A stretch of DNA of 44,747 bases from Verrucomicrobiota bacterium (GTDB lineage: Bacteria; Verrucomicrobiota; Verrucomicrobiia; Chthoniobacterales; SZAS-18), in assembly GCA_018240025.1 (NCBI GenBank), contig JAFEGM010000039.1, positions 1 to 44,747 of the forward strand, in the 5' to 3' direction. Positions 1-8,910 of the stretch are shown in pieces. The stretch's first letter is position 1. Every line of letters begins with the position of its first letter. The notes below the pieces were generated by a model. That model had not been told where the DNA came from, did not search any database, and was given only the letters and a program-made list of their open reading frames with translations. A program made the translations under genes and the position numbers.

Positions 1-580
1 GCGCGAAGCCGCGAAGACGCGAAGAAAAGGGGGAGGAAGGAGGTAGTCCGCAATCTCCGAGTGCGGCTCGTCGTGCGGGCTGGAGAGGTCCGCCATGGCG
101 GGGCGTGCGGCGGAGGGACGACCCGAGAATGACTCCGAGGACGCAGCATAGGTCGCGTGCCGATTGCGGGACCGCACGCGTTAGACTTTACGGGGCAGAC
201 GCGCAGGAGGCTCGCGCGAAGCCGCGATGACGCGAAGAAAAGGGTGAGGAAGGAGGTAGTCCGCAATCTCCGAGTGCGGCTCGTGGCGCGGGCTGGAGAT
301 GTCCGCAGTGGCAGTCAGGGCGTGCGGCGGAGGGACGGCCACAGAAGTCGCCGAGGACGCAGAAATGGATCCACGTGCGGACGTGCGAACGGCGCGCCGT
401 GGAATGCGCGCAGCTTGCTGCCGCTTTGGCCCAGGCAGCTTGCTGCCGCGCTGGGAGGGCCAAGCGCGATGCTCGCCGGAAGTCGGTGGGGCGGGGGTTC
501 CGCGAGGCCGGGGATCCGACGCCGACTTTGCGTTGGCTGGCGGACTTTGGGCGCGCGGCGCCGGCGCTCGGGCCTGGCCT
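1..580 (+). repeat. Dispersed hairpin-repeat block, two units
   Basis: This gene-free stretch is made of dispersed repeat modules. Two units of about 213 bp each carry the hairpin variant CCGCAATCTCCGAGTGCGG (48-66 and 261-279). Each unit also has a 'GCGCGAAGCCGCGAAGACGCG'-type module, slightly altered in the second. A pair of GCAGCTTGCTGC elements lies near 405-450. The same unit recurs almost verbatim at 4912-5400, and a related, longer unit forms the 15413-16340 array. The block ends where the beta-helix gene on the other strand stops. No credible gene is visible. Short open frames here are GC-driven. Confidence 0.85.
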
Positions 581-2378
581 AGTCCGTGAAATTCGCCCAG
601 GGGTTCGTGCTCGCGATCGTGCCGGAGGCGCTCACCACGGGTCCGACCTGGCAAGGGGTGTCGTTGACGATCTTGGTGGTCGTGCCCCGGATCTGGTTGC
701 GCACGATGAGCGCGCTGGCGGTGTTGCTCCCGTTGCGCACGGAGATGCCGGTCGTGCAGGGCCCGATGGAGTTGCCGTCGATGATGTTCCGGGTGCTGGT
801 GGCCGAGATGCCGGTGGTGGCCTGGAGGATGGAGCAGCCGATGACGGTATGGCTGCTGTCGACCGCAATACCGGTCGTGATCGCGGATCCCTGCACCATG
901 ACGTTTTCCGTCCGGCCGTTGGCGAAGGTGAGGGCGCCATAGGCCGGACCGCTGGCGGCCACGATTTGCGTCGAGCTGGAATTCCGGCAGACGCTGTAGC
1001 TGCGCAGACCCGCGCTGTTGCCGGTGGAGTTGGCAAAGATGTCGCTCACGTTCACGTCGGCGATGATGTCGCCCTGGATCCCGGTGGCGTTGCCGCTGCC
1101 GCCGGTCGCGCTGACAGCCTGCACCCGGCAGTGCATGGCTTCGGTGGCGCCGAGCCCGAGGGCGTTGCCGGTGCTGCCGCCTCGGACGCCGTTCACGAAG
1201 ACGTGCGCGGCGAGGTTGGTGGTCACGCCGGTGGCGCCGACCGTCGACGTGACGACGCCGATGGTCTGGACCGTGCAATGCTGCACGTTCTTGGCGGTGA
1301 TCCCGACGGCCGTGCCGAGGCTGGCCGCATTGCCGACGGAGGTCACGCTGCAGCCGGAGACGGTGGTCGCCGAGATGCCGACCGGCGTGCCCGCGGAGCC
1401 GGCGGCGCTGCCGATGGACGTCACCCGGCAGCCGCTCGTGTTGGTGGAATTGATCCCAGTGCAGCTGCTGGTGCCGCCGGCGACGCTGACCGTCGCGACC
1501 GCGCATTCGGACGTCGTAGAGGCGGCGATGCCGACCGCCGCCGCCGCACTGGCCGAAACTGACTGCACATCGCACCCGGTCACCACCGAGCCCGTGATCC
1601 CGCTGGCGGAGCCGCTGCCCGAATTCGTCACCGCGCTGACCGTGCAGCGGCTGGCCTCGGTGCAGGCGATGCCTTGCACGGCGGAGCCGCCGGTGGCTGT
1701 GAGGCTGGTCACCGTGCAGTGATTCACCACTCCGGCCACGATCCCGCTAACCGCCGCGGCGCCGGTCAGACCGCTGACGGCGCAGCGTTCCACCAGCCCG
1801 CTGGCAGGCGTGAGCACGATGCCGTCGGCGGTTCCGCCCGTGACGGTGCAATCGGAGATCGTCACGCCGTCGGCCGGGGCTCCGGTGAACGCGATCCCGG
1901 GCGAGCAGGACCGCACGACGAGCCCGGCGAGGTGTCCCTGCGTGACCGCGGCGCCATTCGCGGCGACTCCGCCCTGATCGAAGTTGCGGATCACGCCCTG
2001 GCGAATGGCGAAGCCCGTGCGGGGGCCGCGAAACTCGATCCCGCGCAGCGCCCCCGTCGTGCCGGTGACCAGGTGGCCGCCGAGATCGAGCGTCACTCCG
2101 TCCGCCTGGATGACGATGGCCGATTTCCCGGACACTCCCGCGATGTCCCCGGTGAGGTAGTACGCCCCGGGAGCAGTGATGAGGTATTGGGCCGTGGCAT
2201 CGCCCCCGAGCGATTGGACCGGGGTGCGCGTCTCGATCTCGTGCAACGCGCGCATGGTGGGGCCGGGAGGGCCGGACGGCGTGAGCGCGCCTTGGGCTAG
2301 CGCCGCCGCGGGCATCCCAGCGAGGGAGAGGATCGAGAGTGCGCAGGCGACGAGCGGGCAGAGGCGGGAGCGGTGCAT
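579..2378 (-). CDS. Secreted right-handed beta-helix protein with cysteine ladder
   Basis: Predicted 599-residue secreted protein. The start at 2378 gives a clear signal peptide (MHRSRLC..., hydrophobic core, cleavage near AALAQ); the upstream in-frame ATG would bury it behind 50 residues of low-complexity sequence, and an AAGG stretch precedes 2378. After the signal comes a segment shared with the paralogue at 6677-7477 (LTPxGxP...TM+.L..IE.R.P), then 'VTLDLGGH', typical of the first strands of parallel beta-helices. Residues of roughly 200-480 contain near-regular repeats with a recurring C-x-V-x-x-V pattern, suggesting stacked cysteines inside a beta-helix. The C-terminus NPWANFTD resembles DPFANLSF of the paralogue. 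Function is unknown; a surface or extracellular polysaccharide-related role is an inference from the fold only. Confidence 0.85.
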   Translation of the reverse strand: MHRSRLCPLVACALSILSLAGMPAAALAQGALTPSGPPGPTMRALHEIETRTPVQSLGGDATAQYLITAPGAYYLTGDIAGVSGKSAIVIQADGVTLDLGGHLVTGTTGALRGIEFRGPRTGFAIRQGVIRNFDQGGVAANGAAVTQGHLAGLVVRSCSPGIAFTGAPADGVTISDCTVTGGTADGIVLTPASGLVERCAVSGLTGAAAVSGIVAGVVNHCTVTSLTATGGSAVQGIACTEASRCTVSAVTNSGSGSASGITGSVVTGCDVQSVSASAAAAVGIAASTTSECAVATVSVAGGTSSCTGINSTNTSGCRVTSIGSAAGSAGTPVGISATTVSGCSVTSVGNAASLGTAVGITAKNVQHCTVQTIGVVTSTVGATGVTTNLAAHVFVNGVRGGSTGNALGLGATEAMHCRVQAVSATGGSGNATGIQGDIIADVNVSDIFANSTGNSAGLRSYSVCRNSSSTQIVAASGPAYGALTFANGRTENVMVQGSAITTGIAVDSSHTVIGCSILQATTGISATSTRNIIDGNSIGPCTTGISVRNGSNTASALIVRNQIRGTTTKIVNDTPCQVGPVVSASGTIASTNPWANFTD

Positions 2379-2848
2379 GCGCTGACCTTGGCGGTCTGCT
2401 GCGTCCGCGACAGCGGAAGGCGCCGATTGGGTCGAAATGCCCAAGGGAGGGTAGCGCGGATGGCCCGCTCGAGCGGAGGAGCGGAGGAGGGGGAGCAGGC
2501 GGCCAGCCGCGCAGAATCGGCTGGCCAAGCGGCTGCGCTTCGATCCATTGGGCGGTGGCCGCAGGTAAGAAAATCCTCATTTTCGTGGTTGCCTGCAACG
2601 GGGAACGGACGCCCGGGCTTTGGCGCGAGCTGCCGGACTTGCGGCGGACGTCGACGGAGATCCGGGTGATGAACCGAGTCTCCGCGGGGCCGGGCAAGGC
2701 GGGCGGCTGGCTCCGGGGTTACTGCAGCGGCCGGATGATCGGGCGCGACCGGCTGCGCCCGCCCGTCACTTGTGGGGCGAGCGCAACCCACGAGCGGAGC
2801 GCCGGCCGGCCGCGGTCCGTAGCAGAGGCCCGCGTGGCCGCTTGAATC
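2379..2848. other. Intergenic region, 470 bp
   Basis: Divergent intergenic region between the beta-helix gene and the membrane protein, so it should hold promoters for both. A purine tract of the GCGGAGGAGCGGAGGAGG type lies at about 2471-2495. No other repeat, RNA or credible gene was seen. Confidence 0.5.
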
Positions 2849-4285
2849 ATGCAAACGTCTCCCGTCGAGCGCTGGCGTTCCTGGTGGCATCTGTTGCCCG
2901 TCCTGACGCTCATCATCCTGTCCGGGGTTTGGTTTGTGACCTGGGGCGAGTGGGATCTCTTCGAGCGCGAGAGTTTTTGTCGGTACTACGACGCGCTGGG
3001 CCGCTCCATGTTCGAGGGCCGGTTCGATGTGCCGCCCTGGGCGATCGGCTTCGAATCGTTTCTCTTCGATGGGAAATACTATGGCTATTTCGGGATCGGA
3101 CCGGCCCTCCTCCGCGCCCCGCTGCTGCTGCTCTCCGACGGTATGGACGGCCTCTGGAGTCGCTGGATGGTGTTCTGCGCCAGTCTCTTCAATCTCGCGG
3201 CGGCGCTGGGCATCCTGCGGCATTTCCGCGGCGGGCCGGCGCGCGAGGCCCGGGAGCGCTGGCTGGAGGTCATCTTTCTGTTCTGCGTCGGGCTGGGGTC
3301 GAGCAATCTGTTCATCCTGAGCCGTTCCTTCCTCTTTCATGAGGCGACGGCCTGGGGCAGTACGGCCGCGCTGCTTTCCGCCTGGGCCGTCTTGGTCTAC
3401 GCCCGCACCGGCGCGAGTCGGTGGCTGGTGGCGGCGGTGGCGGCGGCTTTTCTCGCCCTCCATTCGCGGGCCACGACGGGTGCGGGGGCAGTCCTGGGGC
3501 TGAGCCTCCTGCTGCTTTCGCTCGTTTGGCGGAGCCGACCCGGCGCAACGGTGGCGACGGAGCCAGGAAGTCCGGCGAGGTGGCGTTGGCAGGCTGCCGG
3601 CCTGGGCCTGGGGATCGTGCTCGTCGCGGGCACTTATCTGGGCGTGAACTATGCCAAGTTCCGCACCTTCAACGGCATCCCGTTGCAGTACTACGAGATG
3701 TATCTGCGGGAGCCGAACCGGATGGCGCTGACGCAGGGTCGAGCGCTCCATCTGGCCAATCTGCCCACCGGGCTGGCCAATTACCTTGGGCCGCGCGGCG
3801 TGGAAGTGCGCTCCGAGTTCCCCTGGCTCTACGCCTCCACCCAGCCCATCCGTCTGGGGGAGCCGGCGATCGACATGGCCGAGCCGTTTGCCTCGCTGCC
3901 CGTGGCCATGCCGGCGCTGACGGCGCTGGCGCTGCTGGGCCTGGTGGCGGTGGTCCGGAGTCAGACCCCGGCCCTGCGGCAGGGACGCTGGCTCGCGCTG
4001 GCCCTGCTGGCGGGGGGCAGCATCGTTTTCTTATCGGTGGGGATCACTCAGCGCTACCTGCACGACTTCTTTCCTGCGCTGGTCGTGCTGGGCGCGGCCG
4101 CCATCGCGGGGGATCCGACCGGCTGGCTGCGGCGGACGGGAGGCATGGTGGCGCTGGCGCTGCTGGGGATTTGGAGCGCCGCCTTCATGGCCGCGACCGC
4201 TCTGACCTTCCAGCGCACGGCCGCTTGGGGCGTGCCGCCGGAGAAACGGGCGGAGTTCCTGCAGTGGCGCCAAGCGTGGAAGTAG
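2849..4285 (+). CDS. Multi-pass membrane protein, GT-C glycosyltransferase-like
   Basis: Predicted 478-residue integral membrane protein with about nine hydrophobic segments separated by short Arg-rich loops. The first spans residues of roughly 14-32 and the last lies near 430-455. After the first segment comes a soluble stretch with acidic residues and 'FDGKYYGYFGIGPALLRAP', which resembles the 'G+YY....G.plL.aP' motif of GT-C-fold glycosyltransferases and related polytopic proteins. That family uses lipid-linked sugars at the outer face of the inner membrane. The catalytic acidic pair cannot be assigned with certainty, so the enzyme call is tentative. The gene stands alone between dispersed repeats, with a GCGGAGGA purine tract starting directly at its stop codon. 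Confidence 0.75.
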   Translation: MQTSPVERWRSWWHLLPVLTLIILSGVWFVTWGEWDLFERESFCRYYDALGRSMFEGRFDVPPWAIGFESFLFDGKYYGYFGIGPALLRAPLLLLSDGMDGLWSRWMVFCASLFNLAAALGILRHFRGGPAREARERWLEVIFLFCVGLGSSNLFILSRSFLFHEATAWGSTAALLSAWAVLVYARTGASRWLVAAVAAAFLALHSRATTGAGAVLGLSLLLLSLVWRSRPGATVATEPGSPARWRWQAAGLGLGIVLVAGTYLGVNYAKFRTFNGIPLQYYEMYLREPNRMALTQGRALHLANLPTGLANYLGPRGVEVRSEFPWLYASTQPIRLGEPAIDMAEPFASLPVAMPALTALALLGLVAVVRSQTPALRQGRWLALALLAGGSIVFLSVGITQRYLHDFFPALVVLGAAAIAGDPTGWLRRTGGMVALALLGIWSAAFMAATALTFQRTAAWGVPPEKRAEFLQWRQAWK

Positions 4286-4323
4286 CGGAGGAGCGGAGGA
4301 GCGGAGGAGCGGAGGAGGGGAGG
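4284..4323 (+). repeat. Post-stop purine tandem repeat
   Basis: GCGGAGGA units repeated head to tail directly after the TAG of the membrane-protein gene. The same tract type follows the stops at 6281 and 10157, occurs shorter after 4892, and appears reversed near 17380-17412 and in part at 30344-30372. Confidence 0.8.
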
Positions 4324-4382
4324 GGCTAAAAACCCCGAGTCATGCGGACAGCCGCGGAGCGGCGTCGATTCGAATCGCGGGC

Positions 4383-4892
4383 ATGAACACCAACCCATCC
4401 ACCGACGCGGAACAGCGTCTCCACTTCCATCGTCTCCTGAAAGGTTTTGGCACCGCCATGCTCGCCACCCGCGCGACCGACGGGGGGATCCACGTGCGTC
4501 CGATGGCGATCGCACATTTCGAGGACTGCGGGCGTTTCTGGTTCTTCACCGGTGCCGACACGTTGAAGACTTACGAAATCGAGGCCGACTCGCGGGTGCA
4601 GCTCATCTTTCAGGACGATGGCAGCGCCTATGTGACGGCACGCGGCCGGGCCGAGCTCTCGACCGATCGCGCGCTCATCGCGCAGTATTGGAAGGAACCG
4701 TTTCGTGCCTGGTTCCCCGGCGGTCAGGACGATCCCAATCTGCAGCTCATCTCCGTGCTGCCCGAGGAAGGCGAGTATTGGGACAATCAGGGCCTGCAGG
4801 GCGTGAAATACCTCTTCGAAGCCGCTCGCGCCTACGTGACCGGCAGTACTCCGCGAGTCGATGCGGGCATTCACGCGGCGGTAAAACTGTGA
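4383..4892 (+). CDS. Pyridoxamine 5'-phosphate oxidase-fold (general stress) protein
   Basis: A 169-residue cytoplasmic protein matching the general-stress-protein-26 branch of the PNPOx-like split-barrel flavin-binding family. Recognisable features are the first strand 'GTAMLATR', 'GGIHVRPMAI', 'FWFFTGADTLKTYEI', 'VQLIFQDD...YVTARGRAEL', and a C-terminal 'WFPGGQDDPNLQLISV' segment typical of this subfamily. Length is as expected. Members usually bind FMN, FAD or F420 and are linked to stress responses. The exact substrate cannot be deduced. It appears monocistronic: a purine tract lies upstream and a dispersed-repeat block begins a few bases after the stop. Confidence 0.85.
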   Translation: MNTNPSTDAEQRLHFHRLLKGFGTAMLATRATDGGIHVRPMAIAHFEDCGRFWFFTGADTLKTYEIEADSRVQLIFQDDGSAYVTARGRAELSTDRALIAQYWKEPFRAWFPGGQDDPNLQLISVLPEEGEYWDNQGLQGVKYLFEAARAYVTGSTPRVDAGIHAAVKL

Positions 4893-5399
4893 GCGGAGGA
4901 GCGGCGCGAGCGTAGTCCGCAATCTCCGAGTGCGGCTCGTGGCGGGGGCTGGAGAGGTCCGCAGTGGCATCAGGGCATGCGGCGGAGGGACGACCCGAGG
5001 ATGACTCCGAGGACGCAGCATGGCGGGTGCCGATTGGGGGACCGCACGCGTTAGACTCTACGGGGCAGACGCGTAGGAGGCTCGCGCGAAGCCGCAAAGA
5101 CGCGAAGAAAAGGGTGAGGATGAGCGTAGTCCGCAATCTCCGAGTGCGGCTCGTGGCGCGGGCTGCGGAAGGTCGCCACGCGAGCGGCTGCAAGCGGCGG
5201 AGGGAGAACTGCAAAACACGCAACGACTCAAAGGTGGAGCACGTGTGGTGTGCGAGCCGTACGCCGTGGACTGCGCGCAGCTTGCTGCCGCCGGCTCTCA
5301 GGCAGCTTGCTGCCGTCGCCTCCGAGCTGCGTGCCTCCATTCCGTCGGCGAACTTCCGAGCAGCAAGTCGGCAGCACGCATGTTCCATTGCCCCGAATC
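4893..5399 (+). repeat. Dispersed hairpin-repeat block, two units
   Basis: Starts with a short purine tract after the stop codon, then two repeat units about 214 bp apart. Their hairpins CCGCAATCTCCGAGTGCGG lie at 4917-4935 and 5131-5149, with a GCGCGAAGCCGC-type module between them and two GCAGCTTGCTGC elements at about 5278-5315. The sequence is close to that of 1-580. It runs to the start codon of the zinc-ribbon gene, so any promoter of that gene lies inside the repeat. Other open frames here are repeat-derived. Confidence 0.85.
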
Positions 5400-6281
5400 A
5401 TGCAAAGACGAGCGATCAACGAAGCGGTGGCGGCGCGCGTGGCGGCGCTGGATCGCTACGGGGGCGAGCCTCAGCGGATCGAGATCGTCGCGATCGAGGG
5501 CGCCCGCTTCGTGGCGAGTTGCCTGGTCGAGCACCGTCCGCAAACGGGGTCGCATTGGACGGAGCACTACCTGTTCGCCGGGACGGAGGCGCCGCTGTCG
5601 ATCGACTCGGAGTGTCGTCGCACGATCACGGAGCAGGCCTGGGAATTCTACGATCCGCAGGTCGCGCTCGGCGAGGTGGTGGCGCACGTCCGGGCGGGCG
5701 GAGACGGGCCGTGTCCCAGCGCCGAGGAGGACCAGGCGGAGCGGCTCGCGCAGGAGCGGGCCGCGGCCCTCTGCGCGTCCGCGCCGGCGGTGGAGTCGCG
5801 GCTCATCGCGGCCTGCCCGAAGTGCGGCTCGACCCGCGCCGGCTTGCACGAGCGCATTTTCGAAATCTCCGATCTGCGCTGCGAAGCGTGCGGTCACCGC
5901 GAATTGGTGGATCTGGCCGCGGAAGGCGACGAGTGGCATCGCACCATTGTGCTCGGCGCGGGCGCGGAGATCCCGGCGTTCATCGCCCCGCGGGTGCCTG
6001 CGGTGGAGTCACCGCAGCCGCCGGCGCAGGAGTCGCCTCCGGTGACGTCGCCGGCCGAGACGACCACCGCCGGTTCGCCGCTGCCCGAACTGCCGTTCGA
6101 TCCGGGTCCGGCGGTGGACTCGCTGGCGCCCGGGATCCGCTGCCCGCGCTGTGGGTCGCCGGACGTGGCGGACGATCCGGGCAGCGCGATGCTGCATTAC
6201 TCCTTTCTCCGCTGCCGGAGCTGCGACTTCGGCGAGGAGATCAGTTCGATGTCGGCGGTGTCGCGTTGGAATCGCGCGTGA
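5400..6281 (+). CDS. Double zinc-ribbon protein, unknown function
   Basis: A 293-residue protein beginning MQRRAINEAV. A longer in-frame start at 5250 would translate the dispersed repeat and is rejected. The N-terminal half (about residues 1-135) has no recognised family. Near residues 140-165 there is a CPKCG...CEACG zinc ribbon. A Pro/Ser/Thr-rich linker follows (about 200-238), then a second ribbon near 245-280 with CPRCG and CRSCDFGEE. Four CxxC-type knuckles imply two bound zinc ions. Such ribbons bind nucleic acid or proteins; nothing in the context says which. It is convergent with the small membrane gene at 6391. Confidence 0.75.
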   Translation: MQRRAINEAVAARVAALDRYGGEPQRIEIVAIEGARFVASCLVEHRPQTGSHWTEHYLFAGTEAPLSIDSECRRTITEQAWEFYDPQVALGEVVAHVRAGGDGPCPSAEEDQAERLAQERAAALCASAPAVESRLIAACPKCGSTRAGLHERIFEISDLRCEACGHRELVDLAAEGDEWHRTIVLGAGAEIPAFIAPRVPAVESPQPPAQESPPVTSPAETTTAGSPLPELPFDPGPAVDSLAPGIRCPRCGSPDVADDPGSAMLHYSFLRCRSCDFGEEISSMSAVSRWNRA

Positions 6282-6287
6282 GGCCAA

Positions 6288-6357
6288 GCGGAGGAGCGGA
6301 GGAGCGGAGGAGGGGGGAGCGGAGGAGGGGGGAGCGGAGGAGGGGGGAGCGGAGGAG
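6288..6357 (+). repeat. Purine tandem repeat after stop codon
   Basis: Seventy bases of pure G/A except periodic C. It opens with GCGGAGGA units and then has three perfect copies of the 15-mer GCGGAGGAGGGGGGA (6304-6318, 6319-6333, 6334-6348) plus a partial copy. It begins seven bases after the zinc-ribbon stop and overlaps no convincing gene. Confidence 0.9.
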
Positions 6358-6390
6358 CTTTCTCGATCGACGGCCGGCGCCGGCACTGGA

Positions 6391-6654
6391 TCAGGAATGG
6401 CGGTCGTCCGCGGCCGCCGATGATGCGGACGGGCGCGAGGGCCAGAGCCGGCCGTGCCGGGCGACTCGGAGAAAGCAGATCAGGCAGGCGAGAGACAGCA
6501 CCAACTCGGGAAGGAGGTGGGACAGCGGCGTCTCGGGAGAGTACGGGCGCGTGAACTGGTAGAACCAGAGCACGCTCGCTGTCGCCCAAAGCAGGGAGAG
6601 GAGCGCGCCGGCCCAGCCCAGCAATTTCAGGGGGCGGAGCCTGGATCGTTGCAT
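6391..6654 (-). CDS. Small two-TM membrane protein
   Basis: An 87-residue hypothetical protein. A basic start (MQRSRLRPLK) is followed by a hydrophobic segment at about residues 11-32 and a second near 47-63, then an Arg/Ser/Ala-rich tail. The positive-inside rule suggests both ends are cytoplasmic. No family is recognised. It lies 22 bp downstream of the beta-helix gene on the same strand, so the two may be co-transcribed. It could be a chance frame, but the hydrophobic pattern and conventional ATG argue for a gene. Confidence 0.55.
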   Translation of the reverse strand: MQRSRLRPLKLLGWAGALLSLLWATASVLWFYQFTRPYSPETPLSHLLPELVLSLACLICFLRVARHGRLWPSRPSASSAAADDRHS

Positions 6655-6676
6655 CGATTGGGCCGGAGAAGGCCGC

Positions 6677-7477
6677 TCAGAAGCTCAGATTCGCGAAAGG
6701 ATCGGTCGTGCCGGTGCCGGCGCCACCGCTCGAGCCGCTGACGGTCGAGGCGCTGGCCGCGGGGGCGACGATCGCGCCGAAGCGATTGCCGATCACGATG
6801 TTGTAGTTCGGGGTGTTGCCGCTGGCCAGGCAGCGCAGGATGAGGTTGCCGGTGGTCGAGACGTTGAGGCCGATGCCAGCGTTGTTCACCAGTTCGCATT
6901 GTTCGATCAGATTCTGACCGACCCCGGTGAAGGAGGAGTTTCCGAACGAGATGCCGAAACCCAGGCTATCGGTCACCCGCAGGCGCCGGAAGACGCTCCG
7001 GGTGGTGCCGCCGACGTTCGTGGAGTTGGCGAGGAGACCGCTGGAATTCCCATGCAGATGCAGGTCTTCGAGCAGCAACTCGGAAGTGTTGACGGCGACC
7101 GAGACGCCCACGGCGAAGTTGACCACGCGCCCACCGCGGACGCGGATGCGGGTGTGGCCCGTCAGGACCTCGATGCCGATATCCCCCGAACCGCCGTCGC
7201 CCGTCAGGGTGAATCCGCCGAGATCGATGGTCACATCGTCCGCATTGATTTTGATGCCGTCGGTCGTGGAAGTGAGACTGCGGGTCAGGTAGTAATGTCC
7301 GCTCGAGAGAATGGTGAAAGGCAGGGTCGAAATGGGGATGCGCGGCTCGATCTGATCGAGCGTCTTCATGGTCGCCGCGGGCGCACCCGGCGGGGTGAGC
7401 GTGCCCTGGCCGGAGACCGGCGCGACGAGGAGCAGGAGCAGCAGGCCGCCGGAGAAGAGCGAAGCGGGGAGGTTCAT
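6677..7477 (-). CDS. Secreted beta-helix protein (paralogue of the 579-2378 gene)
   Basis: A 266-residue secreted protein. The signal peptide is MNLPASLFSGGLLLLLLVAP with a likely cleavage after VSG. The mature start GTLTPPGAPAATMKTLDQIE is nearly the same as that of the larger protein at 579-2378 (GALTPSGPPGPTMRALHEIE). 'VTIDLGGFTLTG' and a following series of short strands with N and G at turns fit a right-handed parallel beta-helix. The C-terminal DPFANLSF mirrors NPWANFTD of the paralogue. No catalytic motif is visible. The conserved ends with a variable repeat core suggest a secreted family defined by shared N- and C-caps. Function is unknown. Confidence 0.8.
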   Translation of the reverse strand: MNLPASLFSGGLLLLLLVAPVSGQGTLTPPGAPAATMKTLDQIEPRIPISTLPFTILSSGHYYLTRSLTSTTDGIKINADDVTIDLGGFTLTGDGGSGDIGIEVLTGHTRIRVRGGRVVNFAVGVSVAVNTSELLLEDLHLHGNSSGLLANSTNVGGTTRSVFRRLRVTDSLGFGISFGNSSFTGVGQNLIEQCELVNNAGIGLNVSTTGNLILRCLASGNTPNYNIVIGNRFGAIVAPAASASTVSGSSGGAGTGTTDPFANLSF

Positions 7478-7894
7478 GATGAGGAGGAGGAACGGCCCGG
7501 GAGCAAGATGACGAGCTAGCCGTTGGTATCAGGCCGCCGGCGCGAGGCCAATACGACAGTTGGGGGATCGGGACTTGGGGGCGGTCGAGGGCGGTCGGTG
7601 TCCGGGACGCGCTGATTTTTGCCGCAAAGACGCAGAGATCGCAAAGAAGGGCGGAGCGGCGGACGCGGAGATCCCGGGGCCCGTTTTGCCGCAGAATGAA
7701 TCGGTGTTGAATCCTCACAATCTGCGGATTGGAAGGCGCTGCAGGGGCGGAGGCCATGCCGCGGCCGGAGCCATCTGCGCCTGCCGTGAGCAGATCGACG
7801 CATGGTGCATCCCGGATCAACGCGGGCTGGCCGGGAGCGCCCGCGCGCGGATTCTTCGGCAAATGCGTCCGATGAAGGGAGATAACCAGCAGCC
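7478..7894. other. Intergenic region with a GCAAAGACGCAGAG repeat
   Basis: Divergent intergenic region of about 417 bp. It contains TTTTTGCCGCAAAGACGCAG at about 7616-7635 followed by a GAGATCGCAAAGA stretch. A close relative occurs at about 9576-9606 (TTTTGCCGCAGAGACTCAGA), so this is another dispersed family. The promoter of the ECF sigma operon should lie here, but I cannot assign -35/-10 boxes. Confidence 0.55.
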
Positions 7895-8419
7895 ATGACC
7901 GAATTGAGCGAAACCCAGCGCCAGGAGTTCCTCCGCCTCTTCACGGAGCATGAGCCGGCGCTGCGCTCGTTCGTCTGCTCGCTCGCGCTCCCGGCGGCGG
8001 ATGCGTCCGACGTCCTGCAGCAGGTCTCGGTCGTGCTGTGGCGGAAGTTCGGCGAGTTCGATCCCGCCCGCGATTTCCGCAAATGGGCTTTCGGCGTGGC
8101 GCGCTACGAGACGTTGACGTTTCGCCGCGACCGGGCGCGCGACCGGCACGTCTTCGATCCGGAGCTGGTCGATCGCCTGGCCGACGAAGCCGCCGCGGCC
8201 GCGCCCCGGCACGATGCGCAGCGCGAGGCTCTCGAGACCTGCCTGCAGAAACTGCCGGAGGCCCAGCGCGCGCTCGTCCTCGCCTCCTATGCCCCGGGCG
8301 TCCGCATCGACGAACTGGCGGCCCGACGCGGGCAGACGCCGATGTCTCTCTACAAGCAGCTCCAGCGGCTGCGGCAGACGCTGTTGGAATGCATGCGGCA
8401 GCACGCCGCCCACCCCTGA
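7895..8419 (+). CDS. ECF sigma factor, Rhodopirellula/Verrucomicrobium type
   Basis: A 174-residue RNA polymerase sigma-70 factor of the extracytoplasmic-function class. The sigma-2 region spans about residues 10-80 (FLRLFTEHEPALRSFV, DVLQQVSVVLWRKFGEFD, FRKWAFGVARYE). Sigma-4 spans about 105-168 (LQKLPEAQRALVLASY, then an HTH with RGQTPMSLYKQLQRLRQ). Pattern and length match the family known from Rhodopirellula and Verrucomicrobium genomes. It is followed after 5 bp by a one-TM protein and then a Spy-like periplasmic protein. This sigma / anti-sigma / effector arrangement suggests that an envelope signal controls the operon. Confidence 0.9.
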   Translation: MTELSETQRQEFLRLFTEHEPALRSFVCSLALPAADASDVLQQVSVVLWRKFGEFDPARDFRKWAFGVARYETLTFRRDRARDRHVFDPELVDRLADEAAAAAPRHDAQREALETCLQKLPEAQRALVLASYAPGVRIDELAARRGQTPMSLYKQLQRLRQTLLECMRQHAAHP

Positions 8420-8424
8420 ATTCC

Positions 8425-8868
8425 ATGCAAAACTGGCACGAACAGATTCAGCGCTACCTCGACGGGCAGTCGACCGCCGAGGAAGCCCACGCCCTGGCCG
8501 CGGCGCTGCAGACCGATGCGGAATTGCGCGCGCTTTATCTCGATTACCTCAATCTCGACGCCGCTTTGCGCGGGCTGGCGGCGCGGGCCGAGGAGCAGGC
8601 GCCCGCGGTGCTCGCGGCCCATCCCGCCGCCGTCCGCCGGCCCTGGCGCTGGCTCGCGGCTTCGGCGGCGGCCGCGGCGGTCCTCGCGCTGGCTTGGGCG
8701 TTTCTGCGCCCAGCGCCGGCGCCGAAGATTCCGCCCGAATGGCTGGCCACGCTGGAGGAAACGCAGCGCTCGATCGCGCGTCTCCCGGCGTCGGCGTTGG
8801 AGTCGCCTCCGTCGCTGGCCGCTTCGCCGACCGCCTCGCTCCTCGCCCCGCCGGTGCGCCCTCTTTGA
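8425..8868 (+). CDS. Probable anti-sigma factor, single TM
   Basis: A 147-residue protein starting MQNWHEQIQRYLDG, 5 bp after the sigma gene. The N-terminal cytoplasmic segment (about 1-70) carries 'YLDGQSTAEEAHALAAALQTDAELRALYLDYLNLD', the pattern seen at the start of FecR-type and planctomycete/verrucomicrobial anti-sigma proteins. One transmembrane helix lies near residues 73-92 (WRWLAASAAAAAVLALAWAF), then a short Pro/Ala-rich periplasmic tail. It lacks a full FecR domain. The inferred role is sequestering the sigma factor at 7895-8419 at the membrane until a signal arrives. Confidence 0.75.
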   Translation: MQNWHEQIQRYLDGQSTAEEAHALAAALQTDAELRALYLDYLNLDAALRGLAARAEEQAPAVLAAHPAAVRRPWRWLAASAAAAAVLALAWAFLRPAPAPKIPPEWLATLEETQRSIARLPASALESPPSLAASPTASLLAPPVRPL

Positions 8869-8910
8869 GCCCGTATTGTCTTGTCAGATTCCACTCCAAC
8901 CTATCGATCC

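Noticed and set aside
5250..5399. Earlier start for the zinc-ribbon protein
   Set aside because: It would translate the dispersed repeat (GCAGCTTGCTGC region), which reads similarly Cys/Arg-rich wherever the repeat occurs.
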